The notes under the pieces: model-generated | What the model was told of the DNA's origin: nothing | Database searches by the model: none | Seen by the model: the letters and a program-made list of their open reading frames with translations, nothing else | Assembly: GCA_937951615.1 (NCBI GenBank) | Contig: CALFBH010000041.1 | Location: forward strand, 186,001-250,000 | Direction of reading: 5' to 3' | Length of the DNA: 64,000 nucleotides | Source: an uncultured Saprospiraceae bacterium | GTDB taxonomy: Bacteria > Bacteroidota > Bacteroidia > Chitinophagales > Saprospiraceae | Shown: one piece after another, positions 42,073-51,038 of the stretch | Numbering within the stretch: the first letter of the stretch is position 1 | How the letters are laid out: each line of letters opens with the position of its first letter | Made by a program: the position numbers and the translations under genes

Positions 42073-43494
42073 ATGGCAAAAAAACTAATAGAGCCAGAAC
42101 AAAAGGCATTAGAAATTAATCTGGACGATAAAATATATGGCACTTTTGCTGAAATCGGTGCTGGGCAGGAAGTCGCGCGACATTTCTTTCAGGTCGGTGC
42201 AGCAGTAGGGACGATTGCCAAAACCATGTCGGCTTATGACAAGACCTATAGCGACCGGATTTATGGAACGGAAGAAAGTGGACGATATGTATGTGAATCG
42301 CGTCTGTACAAGATGCTGGATCATGAGTATAATCTGCTGGTAGAACGATTGAGTGATTCTCGTCCGAACACCAACTTTTTTGCTTTTGCGGACACTGTTT
42401 CTGCGATCAATTATCGACGCACCAATAAAGGGCATGGCTGGTTGGGTCTGCGTTTTCAACTGGAGCCGGATGGCAAACCGAATGAGGTAGTGATACATGC
42501 CAAGCTGCGCGACAAGAACAATAGTTTGCAGCAATCTGCTATTGGAATTTTGGGCGTTAATCTCTTGTATGCCTGTTATCATTATTACGAAGATTCTGAT
42601 TTGTTTATTCAGTCTTTGCTGGATAATCTGGAAGACCGAGTGGAGATTGATATGATTCGCCTTAGCGGTCCGAAATTTGACCATATTGATAATCGACTGC
42701 TGAGTCTGAGGCTGGTCAAAAACGGGCTGACGGATGTAGCGATGTTCGACAAAGACGGACGAAATGTTCATGCTTCCGAATTTTTATACAAAAAAAATAT
42801 GCTGATTGTACGAGGCAGCTATCGCCCGGCTACGCATGTGAATATGGATATGCTGAAAACCAGTAAACGCCATTTCACCAATGAACCAGATGTCGATCCT
42901 TCCAAGTATTTTCAAATGACGGAAATCACGCTGACCAATCTGGCTGCTGATGGCGAAATTGATGAGCAGGATTTTCTGGACAGGGCTACGGTATTGAGCA
43001 AAATGGGGCAGACCGTTATCGTTTCCAATTGCGAATCTTACCCTAAATTGATTCGTTATTTTTCCGATTATAAACCGCCTAAAATCGGTATTGTACTCGG
43101 TGTTCGGGTCTTATTGGACATTATTAATAAAAATTATTACCAGCATAACGATGGCAGTCTTTTACACGCTTTTGGCGAATTGTTTACCAAGAGTGTCAAG
43201 CTATATATTTATCCATCTATTCAGGAAGGCAGTTCGGAGTTTATGAACAGCCAAAACATGCCCGTACCAGATGGCATAGAACACCTGTATAAACACCTGC
43301 TGGAAAACGGACAAATCGAAGATATTCAAAATTTTCAGCCAGACATTTTGCATATTTATTCCAAGGACGTCCTCCGTATGCTAAGGGCTGATGAGAAAGG
43401 CTGGGAAGATATGGTCACGCCAGAAGTTGCCCGACTGATTAAGGAGAAATGCCTTTTTGGTTTTCCTTGTGCGCGAATGGAGTTTGAGTATTAA
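42073..43494 (+). CDS. Conserved protein of unknown function (FAEIGAGQEVARHFF family)
   Basis: A 473-residue cytosolic protein. The start at 42073 (MAKKLIEPEQK) is chosen because the longer frame runs through REP-like repeats. The motif YGTFAEIGAGQEVARHFFQVGAAVGTIAKTMSAYD near residues 22-55 is strikingly conserved-looking; I recall it from a widespread uncharacterised family. That family is sometimes annotated as nicotinate-nucleotide adenylyltransferase, but no HxGH or other nucleotidyltransferase motif is visible here. The Gly-rich GAGQEVARHF could bind a phosphate or nucleotide. The gene ends directly at a long hairpin. Confidence 0.75.
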   Translation: MAKKLIEPEQKALEINLDDKIYGTFAEIGAGQEVARHFFQVGAAVGTIAKTMSAYDKTYSDRIYGTEESGRYVCESRLYKMLDHEYNLLVERLSDSRPNTNFFAFADTVSAINYRRTNKGHGWLGLRFQLEPDGKPNEVVIHAKLRDKNNSLQQSAIGILGVNLLYACYHYYEDSDLFIQSLLDNLEDRVEIDMIRLSGPKFDHIDNRLLSLRLVKNGLTDVAMFDKDGRNVHASEFLYKKNMLIVRGSYRPATHVNMDMLKTSKRHFTNEPDVDPSKYFQMTEITLTNLAADGEIDEQDFLDRATVLSKMGQTVIVSNCESYPKLIRYFSDYKPPKIGIVLGVRVLLDIINKNYYQHNDGSLLHAFGELFTKSVKLYIYPSIQEGSSEFMNSQNMPVPDGIEHLYKHLLENGQIEDIQNFQPDILHIYSKDVLRMLRADEKGWEDMVTPEVARLIKEKCLFGFPCARMEFEY

Positions 43495-43555
43495 CGATGA
43501 ACTATAAATGATGAACGATGAATATATTTTTGTGTTCATCATTCATAGTTCATCG
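43495..43555. terminator. 21-bp hairpin of GATGAACTATGAATGATGAA words
   Basis: Starting one base after the stop codon at 43494, 43495-43515 pairs with 43535-43555 with a single mismatch around a 19-nt loop. Both arms are made of CGATGAAC, TATGAATGATGAA words seen in other gaps (5425-5450, 14280-14315). It probably terminates the upstream gene. Confidence 0.75.
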
Positions 43556-43580
43556 TTCATCATTAATAAAAAACCTAATA

Positions 43581-44399
43581 ATGTTATACATAAAAAACCT
43601 ATTTCTGCTGTTGCTTTTTCTGGGATTTTTTACTGCCTGCGATACTCCGGTTTCAAAGGATAAAAATCAAGTCCCCAAACCTACAACAGTCAATACCATG
43701 CAGGAAGAAAATGTCATACCAAAAATCAATGTCAAAGTGCCAGACGATGAGTTGATCGGCAGGTTTGTGCCTTCCAAACATCCCAATTTTACCAAAATAA
43801 AAACGGAACACGGCAGCAAGCCCAATATGTATCTGCGCAAACAGGCTTATGCCGCTTTTGAAGATATGTATAAAGCAGCTTTGAAAGATGGCATCAAATT
43901 GAAAATTGTATCGGCTACTCGTCCTTTCCATCATCAGGTCAGCATCTGGGAAGCTAAGTGGACGGGTGCGAGGCTCGTGGATGGGAAAAACCTGGCAGCC
44001 AACATGCCCGACAAAAAAGCACGCGCTTTGGAAATTTTGAAATTCAGTTCGATGCCCGGCACTTCCCGCCATCATTGGGGAACTGATATTGATTTGAACA
44101 ATCTGAACAATCCCTGGTTTGCACAGGGCGAAGGCTTAAAAATTTATACCTGGCTCAAAGATAATGCAATGGCTTATGGCTTTTGTCAGGTTTACACGCC
44201 CAAAGGCACAGCTCGTCCTTATGGTTATGAAGAGGAAAAATGGCACTGGACTTATCTGCCCATTTCTCTTAGTCTGACCGAGCAGTATAAAGCCCGACTA
44301 AAGGATGAAAATATTGCTGGGTTTAAAGGCTCAGAAGTAGCTAAAGATATTGGCATAGTAGAGAAGTATGTGCTGGGAATTAGTAAGGAGTGTTTATAA
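43581..44399 (+). CDS. M15 family D-Ala-D-Ala carboxypeptidase-like lipoprotein
   Basis: Zinc metallopeptidase of the VanY/DacB-type M15B group, trimming peptidoglycan stem peptides in the periplasm. The start at 43581 gives a lipoprotein signal ending FFTAC (Cys20); the longer frame from 43518 runs through the hairpin. The family motif SxHxxGxAxD appears as SRHHWGTDID (His164, Asp171). The third zinc ligand is in EKWHWTYLP (His222), and SATRPFHHQ supplies the substrate-binding region. 272 residues, complete. Confidence 0.9.
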   Translation: MLYIKNLFLLLLFLGFFTACDTPVSKDKNQVPKPTTVNTMQEENVIPKINVKVPDDELIGRFVPSKHPNFTKIKTEHGSKPNMYLRKQAYAAFEDMYKAALKDGIKLKIVSATRPFHHQVSIWEAKWTGARLVDGKNLAANMPDKKARALEILKFSSMPGTSRHHWGTDIDLNNLNNPWFAQGEGLKIYTWLKDNAMAYGFCQVYTPKGTARPYGYEEEKWHWTYLPISLSLTEQYKARLKDENIAGFKGSEVAKDIGIVEKYVLGISKECL

Positions 44400-44404
44400 G
44401 TTGC

Positions 44405-44421
44405 ACAGGCATCCTGCCTGT
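44405..44421 (-). repeat. REP-like palindrome, inverted orientation
   Basis: ACAGGCATCCTGCCTGT, the reverse complement of the copies at 41983 and 42033. It is followed by GAGTTGCGAGTTGG words (44425-44472) like those after porU. Confidence 0.75.
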
Positions 44422-44500
44422 TTCGGGTTGGCGAGTTGCGAGTTGGTTGAGTTACGGGTTGATGAGTTGCGGATATACAATTAAAAAGAAAAAGAAGGCC

Positions 44501-45406
44501 ATGACAAAGGCTGAACGATTTGAAGGCTGCATAATTGGCGGGGCAATTGGAGATGCTTTTGGAAGCGGATATGAAAATATCGAAGATGAAAAAGATGATA
44601 TTTTTTATCCTTTTGGAAAGCCTGAAAAGAAAGTCCCCGATTGGATGATAACAGACGATACTCAATTAACTTTGGCTACCATTGAAGCCATGATTGAGGA
44701 CGAAAAAGTACAGCCTGAAACCATGGCCAATCAGTTTTTAAAATTATACCAACAAAGAAAATTAAGAGGAATTGGAGCAAGCACTTTGAAAGCTTTAAAA
44801 GAATTGAGCTTTGGCGGGCATTGGAGTCTGGTCGGCAGAAAAGGAGAATACGCAGCAGGAAACGGAGCTGCCATGCGAATAGCCCCCATTGCTTTTAAAG
44901 AAAACGTCTCCGATACTGAAATAAGAGATATTTGTAGAATCACGCATCATAATGACGAAGCCTATATTGGAGCGAAGTGCATTGTGATCGCCATTAGAGC
45001 AATCTTAATCGGCAATTGGAAAGGAGACACCAACTTAATCGAATTAATCATTGAGCAAATCCCAGACACAAGAATAAAGGATAGATTAATTGAAATAAAG
45101 GACATTGATAAGCTATCCACAATTGGCGATTTCGGCAATAACGGATATGTAGTCAATTCAGTTCCTTTAGCTATTGCAGCAGCAAATAAAGTGAGAACAA
45201 TAGGGCTTGAAAATATGTTTTCACAACTGATTGAGATTGGCGGCGACACAGATACCAACTGTTCAATGGCAGGACAAATAGCTGGAACATTGCTCGGACG
45301 AAAAGGAATCCCTAAAAACCTGATACAGCAACTTTCAGGCTTAGTTGAATACGATTCGATAAAAACAACGATAAATAATTTAAACAAAAAAGAAAAATGG
45401 CATTAA
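44501..45406 (+). CDS. ADP-ribosylglycohydrolase family protein
   Basis: DraG/ARH-fold hydrolase that removes ADP-ribose from proteins or small molecules using a binuclear Mg/Mn centre. Metal-binding motifs are TDDTQ at residues 51-55 and GGDTDTN at 247-253. GGAIGDAFGSGYE opens the domain and GNGAAMRIAP lies at 121-129. The start at 44501 avoids translating REP and GAGTTG repeats. 301 residues. The last codons overlap the start of the redoxin gene by 10 bp, so the two are translationally coupled. Confidence 0.93.
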   Translation: MTKAERFEGCIIGGAIGDAFGSGYENIEDEKDDIFYPFGKPEKKVPDWMITDDTQLTLATIEAMIEDEKVQPETMANQFLKLYQQRKLRGIGASTLKALKELSFGGHWSLVGRKGEYAAGNGAAMRIAPIAFKENVSDTEIRDICRITHHNDEAYIGAKCIVIAIRAILIGNWKGDTNLIELIIEQIPDTRIKDRLIEIKDIDKLSTIGDFGNNGYVVNSVPLAIAAANKVRTIGLENMFSQLIEIGGDTDTNCSMAGQIAGTLLGRKGIPKNLIQQLSGLVEYDSIKTTINNLNKKEKWH

Positions 45407-45954
45407 CAGAATCAAATATGCTCCCATTGGGCACAAAAGCCCCTAGTTTTACTTTACCTGATACCGTTTCTGGCAAAAATAGGAGTCTGGACGAGCTGGC
45501 AGGCGAAAAAGCAACCGTCGTCATGTTCACCTGCAATCACTGTCCATTTGTGATTCATGTCAATGATGAGTTGGTTCGCTTATCCAAAGACTATCAGTCC
45601 AAAGGCGTGGCTTTTGTGGCGATTAGTTCCAATGACGTTCAAAACTACCCGCAAGATGGCCCGGAAAAAATGACGCTATTGGCAAAAGAAGCAGGTTATG
45701 ATTTTCCGTATTTATACGATGAAAGTCAGGAAGTAGCCAAAGCTTATGATGCTGCCTGCACCCCCGACATTTATGTCTTTGATGCGGCGGTCAAACTCGC
45801 TTATCGTGGCAGATTGGATGGCTCGCGCCCTGGTAATAATATTCCATCGACGGGTGAGGATATGCGCAAAGCACTTGACTTGGTTGTTTCGGGACAGGCT
45901 GTTCCTGAGCCGCATATTCCGAGTGCGGGTTGTAATATTAAGTGGAAGCGGTAG
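45397..45954 (+). CDS. Thioredoxin-like redoxin family protein
   Basis: AhpC/TSA-redoxin fold protein, 185 residues, without a signal peptide, so probably cytosolic. The active-site region is VVMFTCNHCPF with Cys46 and Cys49, a CxxC like that of thioredoxin-family peroxidases or reductases. Typical later elements are FVAISSNDVQNYPQDGPEKM and the cis-proline region ACTPDIYVFD. Physiological substrate unknown. Coupled to the ADP-ribosylglycohydrolase gene by a 10-bp overlap. Confidence 0.88.
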   Translation: MALTESNMLPLGTKAPSFTLPDTVSGKNRSLDELAGEKATVVMFTCNHCPFVIHVNDELVRLSKDYQSKGVAFVAISSNDVQNYPQDGPEKMTLLAKEAGYDFPYLYDESQEVAKAYDAACTPDIYVFDAAVKLAYRGRLDGSRPGNNIPSTGEDMRKALDLVVSGQAVPEPHIPSAGCNIKWKR

Positions 45955-46161
45955 CCTTCATTCAGGCAACCATAACTATAGGCACACGGTAGATTGAAAC
46001 CAATTCCAGCAAGTCCGCGAAACAGGACGAGCGCAGGAGAAGTCCCTCTCTGCCGAAGGATGGAGAGGCTAGGTGAGGCAAACTGAGTAGTTGTCTTCGG
46101 CTCCGCTCAGACAACTGTAGAATTATTTTGCAGTGGGTTGAGCGGAGTCGAAACCAACCAT
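45955..46161. repeat. Intergenic repeats of CTCTCC/GGAGAG and GAGCGGAGTCGAAACC type
   Basis: Contains GTCCCTCTCTGCCG...GGAGAGGCTAGGTGAGG and TTCGGCTCCGCTCAGAC...TTGAGCGGAGTCGAAACC. The first recurs inverted at 47826-47868 and as a cleaner hairpin at 48230-48268. Such words are widespread in intergenic DNA of many bacteria. No gene. Confidence 0.6.
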
Positions 46162-46485
46162 CTATCTCCTTCTCCGTCTCCCCTGCGTTCCCTTAAAAAT
46201 ACGGGCAACCCACAGAATAATAAGTGAGCCTACAGTCGCAGAAACGATCATGCCTACAATATTGAGGGGCAATTCTACACCAAAGGTATCGGAAAGTACT
46301 TTTATAATATTTTTTCCAGGCGTTAGTCCTAAAAAATTGAACAACATTCCGCCAACTACCGCACCTGCGATACCTAGTAAAGCATTGACTGCAAAACCAA
46401 AAGTATCGCCTTTCATAATTCGGGCAGCCAATGTACCAGACATCGCACCGACCAGAATCATCATTACAAGATTTAAAATATCCAT
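46162..46485 (-). CDS. GlsB/YeaQ/YmgE family membrane protein
   Basis: Small integral membrane protein of the transglycosylase-associated (YeaQ/YmgE/GlsB) stress family, 107 residues. Three hydrophobic helices (about 3-20, 30-52 and 72-95) with glycine zipper patterns such as GIAGAVVGGMLF, and a basic C-terminus GRRRRR. Family members are induced by envelope or general stress; GlsB in enterococci helps anchor Asp23. A slightly longer loop than the 80-residue E. coli proteins separates helices 2 and 3. Confidence 0.9.
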   Translation of the reverse strand: MDILNLVMMILVGAMSGTLAARIMKGDTFGFAVNALLGIAGAVVGGMLFNFLGLTPGKNIIKVLSDTFGVELPLNIVGMIVSATVGSLIILWVARIFKGTQGRRRRR

Positions 46486-46498
46486 ATTATTTTTTTAC

Positions 46499-46611
46499 GT
46501 CCATAGTCCGCAGTCAATAGTCGATGGTTGTTTTTGTAGAAATAACAATTTCGTTCAGCTCTTTTATACCATTATTTTTCTATCGACCATGGACTATCGA
46601 CCATCGACTTA
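46499..46611. repeat. TCGACCATGGACTATCGACC word repeat, copy 1 of a dispersed family
   Basis: GTCCATAGTCCGCAGTCAATAG on the left, and CTATCGACCATGGACTATCG on the right. Closely related to 62115-62280 and to 59053-59081. Sits directly upstream of the GlsB/YeaQ gene. Confidence 0.7.
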
Positions 46612-46636
46612 AATTGTCATATACTGAATTTATTTT

Positions 46637-46691
46637 GTGATTCGTTAAGTCGTTATACTCAATTAATTTGCATTTCCACTTAACGAATCAC
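46637..46691. terminator. 14-bp perfect inverted repeat after dodecin
   Basis: GTGATTCGTTAAGT (46637-46650) pairs with ACTTAACGAATCAC (46678-46691), loop 27 nt. It starts 12 bp after the dodecin stop codon and is the likely terminator. Confidence 0.7.
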
Positions 46692-46703
46692 TTTTAATCA
46701 AAT

Positions 46704-46904
46704 TTACTTCACCTCAAATGTAACTTTCAGGTTTACGCGATATGCTGTCACCTTATTGTCTTTCACAACAACGCTTTGACTTTGCACATAAGCCGATTTG
46801 ATGCCTTTGATAGATTTACCTGCTCTTTCAATTGCATTATCGGTAGCATCTTCCCAACTTTTAGTTGAATCTGACATGATTTCAACAACTTTCATTACTG
46901 CCAT
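46704..46904 (-). CDS. Dodecin
   Basis: Small flavin-binding dodecin, 66 residues, assembling into a hollow dodecamer that stores riboflavin, FMN or FAD. Full family pattern: MKVVEIMSDSTKSWEDATDNAIERAGKSIKGIKSAYV, with the flavin-stacking tryptophan in SWEDA, then the strand pair VVVKDNKVTAYRVNLKVTFEV. Transcribed alone. Confidence 0.95.
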   Translation of the reverse strand: MAVMKVVEIMSDSTKSWEDATDNAIERAGKSIKGIKSAYVQSQSVVVKDNKVTAYRVNLKVTFEVK

Positions 46905-47074
46905 AATATTTTTTATTTTTTAGATGAATAATATGATTGCTTTGTAAAAAGTAATCAATGTAAAAATTGGGCTAAAGTAAAATGATTTTATCAATTAAGC
47001 AGGAAAAACCAGCCGTTTTTTTTGAAAACCGGATAAAAAAGGCGTTTTTGCAACTTTTAATAGCAAATGCGTCA

Positions 47075-47082
47075 TAACTTTG
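47075..47082 (+). promoter_or_regulatory. -7 promoter element for the DUF937 gene
   Basis: TAACTTTG, a perfect TAnnTTTG, 40 nt before the ATG at 47123; TTTT at 47055-47058 stands about where the -33 box would be. Confidence 0.5.
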
Positions 47083-47122
47083 ACAAGTAGCTCATTCACG
47101 CAAATTTAAACAAACAATAATT

Positions 47123-47737
47123 ATGGATTTAATGAGTATTCTAAGCTCTCAGATGGGGAGCGCATTCATAGGTCAGATCGCAGGTAAATATTTTGGCGGC
47201 AATAGCAAGATGGCACAAATGGCCATCAGCGCAGCATTGCCGATGTTAATCGGTGCATTGGCACGCAACTCTTCTAAGCAGGAAGGCGCGAATCAGCTGG
47301 CTAGTGCTTTGGATAATGACCACGATGGTGGCATTCTTGATGATTTGACTGGTTTCCTCGGTGGCAATCACCAAAACCAACGCGCTGCTAATGGTGCAGG
47401 TATCCTAAAACACCTACTCGGTGACAAAAGAAGTAATGTAGAAAATGCGATCAGCCAAAATGTTGGCGTAGATGCTGCTTCTACTGGTGGTTTATTAGAA
47501 ACACTTGCTCCTATCGTATTGGGTCAGTTGGGACGCGAAAAACGTCAAAACAACTTAGATGCGAACGGTCTTGCCCAGTTGCTAAACCAAAACAGACAAG
47601 AAATCGAAAGAAAACAACCTGCCAAGCAACGCAACTTTATCATGAATCTCCTGGATCAGGATGGTGATGGTAAAATTGATGAAAATATCAAGCGCAAAGG
47701 ACTTGGTATCTTGGGTAGTTTGTTTAGAAGAAGATAA
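47123..47737 (+). CDS. DUF937 domain protein
   Basis: A 204-residue protein of the DUF937 (YidB-like) family. N-terminal region MSILSSQMGSAFIGQIAGKYFGG..KMAQMAISAALPMLIGALARNS is the domain core, with alternating Ala/Gly/Leu helices. DNDHDGGILDDLTGFLGG and DQDGDGKIDENI resemble calcium-binding loops. The Gln/Asn-rich middle and basic end FRRR are also visible. No signal peptide. Function is unknown. Ends in a strong terminator. Confidence 0.85.
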   Translation: MDLMSILSSQMGSAFIGQIAGKYFGGNSKMAQMAISAALPMLIGALARNSSKQEGANQLASALDNDHDGGILDDLTGFLGGNHQNQRAANGAGILKHLLGDKRSNVENAISQNVGVDAASTGGLLETLAPIVLGQLGREKRQNNLDANGLAQLLNQNRQEIERKQPAKQRNFIMNLLDQDGDGKIDENIKRKGLGILGSLFRRR

Positions 47738-47774
47738 AAACGTAGTGCAGACATTCCTGTCTGCCTCGTATAAG

Positions 47775-47814
47775 AACGGCTAATCGGCATTTGTGTTGAT
47801 TAGCCGTTTTTTTT
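47775..47814 (+). terminator. Terminator after the DUF937 gene
   Basis: AACGGCTAATC (47775-47785) pairs exactly with GATTAGCCGTT (47798-47808), followed by eight Ts. Confidence 0.9.
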
Positions 47815-48153
47815 GTATGGTATGGTGTCTCACCTAGCCTCTCCTACTTCGTTGGAGAGGGACTACGGAAACCTTGTCATGCTATCGCTGACAAGGTTTG
47901 GTTTCTCTTAGTTAATTTTTCGGTAGTGTTCGACTAAAGTATGATTGAGTAAACTCCGTTGTCGTCAGACGAATTCGGTTAGAAATACGGCATATCTAAA
48001 GGGATAAATCACCAATTTTCATAAAATCCTTCGTCTGCCGACTATCCCATACTTTAATCAAGCACCCTTAATTTTTCTTGATTGTCATCAAATAAGCGCC
48101 AAAACTTCAAGTGTACGGCGGTTGATTGATTTTTAAAAATTCTATTTTTTAGA

Positions 48154-48173
48154 CGTAAGACTGAAGTCTTACG
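48154..48173. other. Perfect palindrome CGTAAGACT-GA-AGTCTTACG
   Basis: 9-bp arms at 48154-48162 and 48165-48173 with only a 2-nt centre. Too tight for a stable RNA loop without losing pairs; it may act as a protein-binding site or a DNA repeat. Confidence 0.5.
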
Positions 48174-48274
48174 CTTTTGCGAAACACACGTTCAAAAGGT
48201 TTGGTTTATTGGAGGATTGATTGACAATTCCCTCTCCTTTTGAAATAAGGAGAGGGCTAGGGTGAGGTAAAAAA

Positions 48275-49792
48275 TCAGGCAGGATGCTTGAGCAACTTCA
48301 CCTTCTCCATCAACCAATCCCGCTCCACGATAGGCGAAATATTTACCAGTTCATCTTGCAATTTTTGCACACGCTCTGCACTTAATTTCTGCCCAATAAT
48401 CAATTTCTTTTTTCGATCTAAAATACGCTTAAAAACATTGGCAAAATTATTATACGACTGTCGTAGTGATTCCGACATTTTTTTGTTGCGTATAGATACA
48501 TTTTGCCGCAAGGCTTCCAGTTCATAATTCAATGGATGCGAATCCATATCGGCAATACTTAAATTATCGGTTTCATAGTAAATTTTAATCAGCAAAATCC
48601 GCAATTCCAGGTGATAGGTGAAGTCTTCAGTGAAATTGATTTGCATCAATAAGCCCTGTGCTTCACTGAATTGCTTATTGTGAAAACACATTAAGGCCAG
48701 CGCGTAATTGGCAATATGCTCGCGTATATCCGGTGAGAGTTCTTTTTTATGATGGCTTACAAAATTATTTGCCCAATCTATTTCGCCTAGTTTTAGCGCG
48801 TTTTTTACAATGTGCATAAACTGATGTGTTGAAAAATAAATACCTGAAGACCAGCAGCCTAGCTCTAAGCCTTTTTCAAATATTTCATGTTGCTCCTGCA
48901 CAAACTGCTGTCTGCCCTGCTTCACCATCCAGTTGCAATAATTAGTCATGTGGTTGAAAAACTGGCGCAATTCGACATTGCTAAATAAGTCGAGGTGTGT
49001 AAACAGATAGTTTTTCAGAGAAGCATAATGCTCTTCCTTATAATCCTCCATCAACAAGAGCAAAGTATAATAGACCTTGATGGCAGGAAGTTCTTTGTCT
49101 TCACTGACTGCCAGATATTGTTTCACAAAATCCATAAAGGGATATTGATAGTCCACTTGAAGCACTTTCTGACGCGACACCGCAGCACAATAATATTTTA
49201 ATAGCTTACTCAAAAAAGACTGCCGCAAGCCATCAATCAACAACTGCATTTCTTTTGCTTTGGTATTGCGATTATGCAAAATAATGCTCAGAAAAAAATC
49301 CATCTCTGCCAACTGAAAAGCAGCTTCATAATGTTCATTATCCCGATGCACCCCGGAATCCAATTCCCGCTTTGCTTTATCCATCATTTTTGGAAGGTAT
49401 TTATACAGCTTGCGTTCCAGAAAAGCATCCATCATACGACGCTTTAGCATCAGCTCATCTTCCTGCGTTTTTTTCCATAAAATATAATCCTGTATTTGTA
49501 CTGTCAGCCTGTGCATGACCTCCCGTAAGGCTTTTTCTTCTTGTGGCAAAAGTTTTCCATCAGTCGTTCCAGACCATTCAATCCCTGCATATTTCAGCAA
49601 GGTCAATTTATCCAGCGGGCGACTAAAATTTCGATTATACTTCCTGATGCCTTCATATAAGTCCCTGACCTGCTGCAAAGTATTGTGTATCGGAGATTCC
49701 AGCCACAAGCTCAATTCTCGGACTTCCTTTTTCTTCAGTACGCGAAGCAAAGCAAATAACTTTGAATCATGAACACTTGTATTGTCAAGCAT
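48275..49792 (-). CDS. Large helical protein of unknown function
   Basis: A 505-residue cytosolic protein, almost wholly alpha-helical in appearance, with TPR-like helical pairs in the second half (for example IREHIANYALALMCFHNKQFSEAQGLLMQINF). No catalytic motif or known family is recognised. The final codons, HPA and stop, are encoded by a variant of the REP-like GCATCCTGCCTG repeat, so the natural C-terminus may have been altered by repeat insertion. It is transcribed alone from a very AT-rich upstream region. Confidence 0.7.
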   Translation of the reverse strand: MLDNTSVHDSKLFALLRVLKKKEVRELSLWLESPIHNTLQQVRDLYEGIRKYNRNFSRPLDKLTLLKYAGIEWSGTTDGKLLPQEEKALREVMHRLTVQIQDYILWKKTQEDELMLKRRMMDAFLERKLYKYLPKMMDKAKRELDSGVHRDNEHYEAAFQLAEMDFFLSIILHNRNTKAKEMQLLIDGLRQSFLSKLLKYYCAAVSRQKVLQVDYQYPFMDFVKQYLAVSEDKELPAIKVYYTLLLLMEDYKEEHYASLKNYLFTHLDLFSNVELRQFFNHMTNYCNWMVKQGRQQFVQEQHEIFEKGLELGCWSSGIYFSTHQFMHIVKNALKLGEIDWANNFVSHHKKELSPDIREHIANYALALMCFHNKQFSEAQGLLMQINFTEDFTYHLELRILLIKIYYETDNLSIADMDSHPLNYELEALRQNVSIRNKKMSESLRQSYNNFANVFKRILDRKKKLIIGQKLSAERVQKLQDELVNISPIVERDWLMEKVKLLKHPA

Positions 49793-49928
49793 TTTTAAAT
49801 TAAATTTTAATTAATAAAATATAAATTATAATTATAAATTTCTATTTAATAAATATTTAAGCAAAAAGATACTACATCAATAATTTATGAGAACTTAAAA
49901 TTTTACGACAAAATACCCTTTTTTTACG

Positions 49929-49959
49929 TTTCACATCCCCCTTTTCTCTCTTATATTTG
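49929..49959 (+). promoter_or_regulatory. Promoter for the T9SS cargo gene at 50064
   Basis: TTT at 49929-49931 (in place of TTG), 20 nt, then TATATTTG at 49952-49959. It implies a leader of about 100 nt. Confidence 0.55.
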
Positions 49960-50063
49960 TATTATCATCCACACACACAGCACTTTCTCTCCGATTCTCT
50001 ACAAATATATAAACACACTTTATTCATTTAGGAATACTTAAGATTCCTACAATTTTTTTCATT

Positions 50064-51038
50064 ATGAAAACCATGACTAAATGCTGCATGACAATCGGCT
50101 TATGGCTGTGCTGCGCCTCCCTTCAGGCACAGACACTCAGTATGAAGGTACTTCATGCACCTTCCGCAGATGAAAACAAACAATGCTTTTATGTGCATAT
50201 CAACACCAGTCAGCTCGTAGATGAAATTATCATTACTGGAAATGAGACCATGGCTTCATGTAATTTCACCAATGGCTGCCCTACGACCATCTGTTATGAA
50301 AGACCTCAATTGATGACACGAAAAACCACAATCGAATGTGAAATTGTTATTGGCCAATTTAGAATGCTCGACGGCTGTACAGTGACCATCTGGCCAAAGT
50401 CCGCAGCTGCTACTCCTGAGGAATGTTTAAATCTTGACATCATTGCCAACTGCAACTTCGGAAATTATTGCGATGCTGCACAGGTAGCAATGGAAGACAT
50501 TACTCACCTTTCTGTCGGTGTATTTGATCAAAATGGCGAACCTAGTCACATCGCCTGGGCAGGCATTCCTGCAAATATTTACTGGTACAGCCACAACAGT
50601 CCAATCCCAGTACATGAAGGTGCTTGGGTAGAATATGACCCCAACATTACTTACCATGTCAAAATAGTGCGCTACAGAACGGGAGGTGAACAAGTACACT
50701 GCGGAACGGGACAATGGTGGGGCAATGGCCCGACCCGGGAAACCGATACAGCGGCTCACAATGCTCCTTCTATTCATGCATCCTCTCTGTATAATTACCC
50801 CAATCCTTTTTCCAACCAAACCGCTATTTCATTTGAACTGGAAGAAGACTTACCCGTCACACTGACAATAAGGGACATACGAGGACAAACAGTTGAAACT
50901 TTATCTGATCAACAGTTTTTACATAAAGGACATTATCAGTTTGTTTTTGACGGCAAGTCCTACCCTGCTGGTGTCTATTATTATACCCTTCAGGCAGGGC
51001 AATACATTAGTACGCAGAAGATGAATATTATACGTTAA
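50064..51038 (+). CDS. Secreted protein with T9SS type A sorting domain
   Basis: Exported protein of 324 residues. A signal peptide ends LQAQ near residue 23. The mature middle part has about ten cysteines (NGCPTTICYE, DGCTVTIW, NCNFGNYCDAA) and no recognised domain. The last 75 residues are a Por CTD: LYNYPNPFSNQTAISFEL, TIRDIRGQTVETL, YPAGVYYYTLQAG and KMNIIR. It should be secreted by the T9SS encoded at 26.8-35.6 kb. Function unknown. Confidence 0.85.
   Translation: MKTMTKCCMTIGLWLCCASLQAQTLSMKVLHAPSADENKQCFYVHINTSQLVDEIIITGNETMASCNFTNGCPTTICYERPQLMTRKTTIECEIVIGQFRMLDGCTVTIWPKSAAATPEECLNLDIIANCNFGNYCDAAQVAMEDITHLSVGVFDQNGEPSHIAWAGIPANIYWYSHNSPIPVHEGAWVEYDPNITYHVKIVRYRTGGEQVHCGTGQWWGNGPTRETDTAAHNAPSIHASSLYNYPNPFSNQTAISFELEEDLPVTLTIRDIRGQTVETLSDQQFLHKGHYQFVFDGKSYPAGVYYYTLQAGQYISTQKMNIIR

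Larger units (their letters stand above)
47738..48274. other. Intergenic stretch with terminators and repeats
   Basis: No gene. Holds CAGACATTCCTGTCTG, the DUF937 terminator (47775-47814), CTCACCTAGCCTCTCC-type repeats (47826-47870), an AGTATGATTG stretch, a 9-bp hairpin at 48154-48173 and another CCCTCTCC/GGAGAGGG hairpin (48230-48256). Confidence 0.65.

Noticed and set aside
44390-44500. N-terminal extension of the ADP-ribosylglycohydrolase
   Set aside because: Encoded by a REP-like palindrome and GAGTTGCGAGTTGG repeat; the family N-terminus begins at 44501.
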